Positions 32,845 through 34,818 of a stretch of DNA of 34,818 nt are shown here, piece after piece; the stretch's first letter is position 1, and each line of letters opens with the position of its first letter. Where the stretch lies: NCBI GenBank assembly GCA_904398645.1, contig CAJFPH010000088.1, forward strand, positions 1 to 34,818. Direction: 5' to 3'. The notes beneath the pieces were generated by a model. It worked only from the letters and a program-made list of their open reading frames with translations. It was not told where the DNA came from and ran no database searches. The position numbers were made by a program, and so were the translations under genes. Source of the stretch: Allobutyricicoccus pentlandensis (GTDB taxonomy: Bacteria > Bacillota > Clostridia > Oscillospirales > QAMX01).

Positions 32845-33962
32845 AAACGTATGACTTTTGTGCGCCGTGCCTGATCGGCGTTGAGAGTATTGCAGCCGGT
32901 GAGTTTCGCCGCCTGGGGTTTGAAAATGTGCGCTGCGAAGACGGCCGCGTGTACTTTACGGGTGGAGAGGAAACGCTTGCCCGTGCAAACATCTATTCAC
33001 GCTACTGTGAGAGGATTTTAATTTGCCTGGCTTCCTTCCCGGCAGACAGCTTTGACAAGCTATTTGACGGCGTGCAGCGCATTCCCTGGGAGGAGTATAT
33101 TGCACCGGGCATGGCGTTTCCGGTCAAGGGTTACAGCCTGCGTGCCAAGCTGACCAGCGTTCCCGCCTGTCAGCGCATCGTCAAAAAGGCCGTAGCACAA
33201 CGTTTGGCGTCAAAACGTCACGAAACATGGCTCGACGAATCCGGGCCGGCGGTTCAGATTCAGTTTTCCATTGTCCGCGACCGTGCGGATATCTTTATTG
33301 ACACCACCGGTGCGCCACTTTATAAACGAGGCTGGCGTACGGAAGGCGGCGTCGCCCCCATCCGCGAAACGCTGGCGGCGGCAATGGTGGACCTCTCCCA
33401 TTTTCATGGCAACATGCACTTTCTGGATCCCCTGTGCGGCAGCGGTACCATTGCCATCGAAGCGGCCTTAAAAGCGCGCCGGCGTGCGCCCGGCATCAAC
33501 CGTCGGTTTGATGCGCAGTTATTCCCCTTTATCAGCCGCGCCGCGTGGGAACACGTACGCGAGGAAGCGCGGTCCAGGGAAATGCCGTCACCCGCAGTGA
33601 TAGAAGCGCGGGATATCGATCCTGTCTGTATCCGCCGTGCCGAAGCAAACGCCCGGCGCGCGGGCGTTGCCGATATGATTCGTTTTTCCGTGGGAGATAT
33701 AACGGCGTCTGACCTGTCCGCTTTTCGCGGCGTGATCGTAACAAATCCGCCGTACGGCGAACGGCTGGGCAACGCCGAGGCCGCACATATGCTCTACCGC
33801 GGCATGAGCCGCGCACTGGGCACGCTTGATGGCAAACGTGTGTGCGTGATCACGCCGGACCAAGAATTTGAGAAATTTTTTGGTCACCGTGCAAATCGGA
33901 AGCGCTGGCTTTATAATGGTATGATTAAGTGTAGCCTTTACCTGTATTTCCCCGCAAAATAA
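32835..33962 (+). CDS. THUMP-domain 23S rRNA-type guanine-N2 methyltransferase (RlmL/YpsC family)
   Basis: The protein is 375 residues. The start is GTG at 32835 with GAGG 5 nt upstream; a TTG at 32841, overlapping the upstream stop as TTGA, is possible. The N-terminal region (YDFCAPCLIGVESIAAGEF) and the THUMP domain bind RNA. A conserved linker reads TTGAPLYKRGWRTEGGVAPI. The Rossmann methyltransferase shows LDPLCGSGTIAIEAAL and the catalytic VTNPPYGERLG, an N-methyltransferase motif. Such proteins place m2G in 23S rRNA (position 2445 in E. coli). It is co-transcribed with the glycerol-1-phosphate dehydrogenase and ends in a terminator. Confidence 0.92.
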   Translation: MQLKTYDFCAPCLIGVESIAAGEFRRLGFENVRCEDGRVYFTGGEETLARANIYSRYCERILICLASFPADSFDKLFDGVQRIPWEEYIAPGMAFPVKGYSLRAKLTSVPACQRIVKKAVAQRLASKRHETWLDESGPAVQIQFSIVRDRADIFIDTTGAPLYKRGWRTEGGVAPIRETLAAAMVDLSHFHGNMHFLDPLCGSGTIAIEAALKARRRAPGINRRFDAQLFPFISRAAWEHVREEARSREMPSPAVIEARDIDPVCIRRAEANARRAGVADMIRFSVGDITASDLSAFRGVIVTNPPYGERLGNAEAAHMLYRGMSRALGTLDGKRVCVITPDQEFEKFFGHRANRKRWLYNGMIKCSLYLYFPAK

Positions 33963-33970
33963 CACCTTTT

Positions 33971-34025
33971 ACCAGAGCACAACGGACAGAACTATACATT
34001 TCCGCCCGTTGTGCTCTGGTTTTTA
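33971..34025 (+). terminator. Intrinsic terminator of the dehydrogenase-methyltransferase operon
   Basis: A 15-bp perfect stem ACCAGAGCACAACGG/CCGTTGTGCTCTGGT with a 20-nt loop is followed by TTTTAA, 8 bp after the stop. Confidence 0.9.
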
Positions 34026-34331
34026 ACACAGTTCTTCGTCACCTGCATTCGCGGCTATAACTAGACACATTGTAGAAAACCGCTTTTCTCAAATGACAGA
34101 TAAAATTTCCCTGTTCCGTTCTTTTGTAGATTGTCAAAATGAGGTCATTCGAAAATACACACAATAAAATTCGATAAATTTATTGCAGATATATTCAATT
34201 TGACAAACACCCTGATAGAAGTTAAACTATAAACAGAACGATTTATCGTATGTGTATGGAATCGCAATTTTTGAACGGCTTTTTATTGCAAAGGCAATGA
34301 AATAGACAATTGTAGAAAGAGGGGCAACAGT
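34026..34331. other. Intergenic region with a near-identical 16-17 bp direct repeat
   Basis: TAGACACATTGTAGAAA (34062-34078) recurs as TAGACAATTGTAGAAA (34303-34318), one base shorter, the second copy just before the ribosome site of the aldo/keto reductase. A related TTGTAGATTGTCAAAA occurs around 34124. A small ATTGC/GCAAT hairpin lies at about 34285-34298 in the leader. A sigma-A promoter is annotated separately. No gene or riboswitch was recognised. Confidence 0.4.
34200..34228 (+). promoter_or_regulatory. Sigma-A promoter of the aldo/keto reductase
   Basis: A perfect TTGACA (34200-34205), a 17-bp spacer and TAAACT (34223-34228) form a promoter, with a leader of about 97 nt. Confidence 0.6.
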
Positions 34332-34818
34332 ATGCAGTACAGAGAGTTAGGCAAATCCGGTCTCATGGTTACACCGATGACCCTCGGCAGCTGGGAGGCA
34401 GGCGGAGGTTCTGAGTGGGGACGCAAAAAGGAGGACGAAGTGTATCTTGATATGATACGCTGCGCGTTCGAAAACGGCATTAATTTTGTCGATTCTGCCG
34501 CATTTTATGGACATGGGCATTCTGAAGAACTGATTGGACGGGCGCTCAAGGATTTTGACCGGGAAAAGATCATCATCTCGTCGAAGCAGACCGCCGGCGG
34601 CCTTCGCAAGGATAATGCCCGCAGTACTGTAGAAGCGTGCTTAAAGCGTCTTGACACTGACTATGTGGACGTGTTCCTGGTTCATTGGCCAAATCCCGAA
34701 GTGGAAATCGGCGAAAATATGGAGGCGCTGAATAAGTTAAAAGACGAGGGGCTGATTCGGGCTATCGGCGTTTCCAATTATACTCTCGCTCATCTAAAAC
34801 GCGCGCTCCAATATGCAC
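34332..34818 (+). CDS. Aldo/keto reductase, C-terminus cut by window edge
   Basis: The first 162 residues are present and the frame is open to the end of the window. Start MQYRELGKSGLMVTPMTLG follows AAAGAGGGG. The catalytic tetrad of the family can be placed: Asp in NFVDSAAFYGHG, Tyr in the same segment, Lys in IISSKQT and His in VFLVHWPNP. A GVSNYT segment for cofactor and substrate binding follows. It should reduce an aldehyde or ketone with NADPH in the cytoplasm; the substrate cannot be told. The N-terminus resembles YghZ/general-stress-type reductases of Gram-positives. Confidence 0.92.
   Translation, partial: MQYRELGKSGLMVTPMTLGSWEAGGGSEWGRKKEDEVYLDMIRCAFENGINFVDSAAFYGHGHSEELIGRALKDFDREKIIISSKQTAGGLRKDNARSTVEACLKRLDTDYVDVFLVHWPNPEVEIGENMEALNKLKDEGLIRAIGVSNYTLAHLKRALQYA

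Noticed and set aside
1..34818. CRISPR array, insertion sequence, integrase, tRNA or rRNA genes
   Set aside because: No regular repeat-spacer pattern, transposase or integrase motif, cloverleaf or rRNA segment was seen on either strand.

Overview
The window reads as a chromosomal segment from an endospore-forming, Gram-positive-type anaerobe, most likely class Clostridia. The evidence is dipicolinate synthase (dpaAB), a GerMN-type lipoprotein, several lipoprotein signal peptides without any outer-membrane genes, RNase J, an OmpR/PhoB two-component pair and canonical TTGACA/TATAAT promoters with strong GGAGG ribosome sites. No insertion sequence, prophage, CRISPR array, tRNA or rRNA was seen. 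Gene density is high and most operons end in clear intrinsic terminators.

Layout. (1) 1-4958, minus strand: a carbohydrate-type ABC importer operon of a large solute-binding lipoprotein with a propeller-like N-terminal half, two permeases and a truncated HlyD-type membrane-fusion protein; no ATPase subunit is visible. (2) 5274-7601: a sugar-nucleotidyltransferase fused to hexapeptide repeats and a catalytically degenerate phosphomannomutase-like domain. (3) 7678-9625: RNase J behind a roughly 220-nt leader with four successive hairpins. (4) 9708-11098, minus: dpaB and dpaA for spore dipicolinic acid, with a possible sigma-K promoter. (5) 11491-13005: an Xre-type DNA-binding domain fused to a GSGD-repeat GIN beta-helix. 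(6) 13129-16180, minus: response regulator, histidine kinase and GerMN lipoprotein operon. (7) 16503-18206: D-Ala-D-Ala carboxypeptidase, then secG from its own promoter. (8) 18342-25252, minus: htpG, and the miaB-mutS-rsmI operon. (9) 25430-26419: a MerR regulator with a MerR-type 19-bp-spacer promoter. (10) 26498-27827, minus: a small lipoprotein and a short-chain dehydrogenase. (11) 28035-31415, minus: a P-type-ATPase-like protein that has lost the phosphorylated aspartate and nearly every other catalytic motif. (12) 31666-33962: glycerol-1-phosphate dehydrogenase and an rRNA methyltransferase in one coupled operon. (13) 34332-end: a truncated aldo/keto reductase.

Most genes are housekeeping: translation and RNA care (miaB, rsmI, the THUMP methyltransferase, RNase J), DNA repair (mutS), folding and secretion (htpG, secG), cell wall and spore formation. 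The most unusual items are the pseudo-P-type ATPase with its 228-residue acidic tail, the degenerate mutase domain on the nucleotidyltransferase, the soluble HTH-GIN fusion with a cluster of GTTGA/TCAAC half-sites upstream, and the structured leader of RNase J. All homology calls were made by eye from motifs; no database search was possible.
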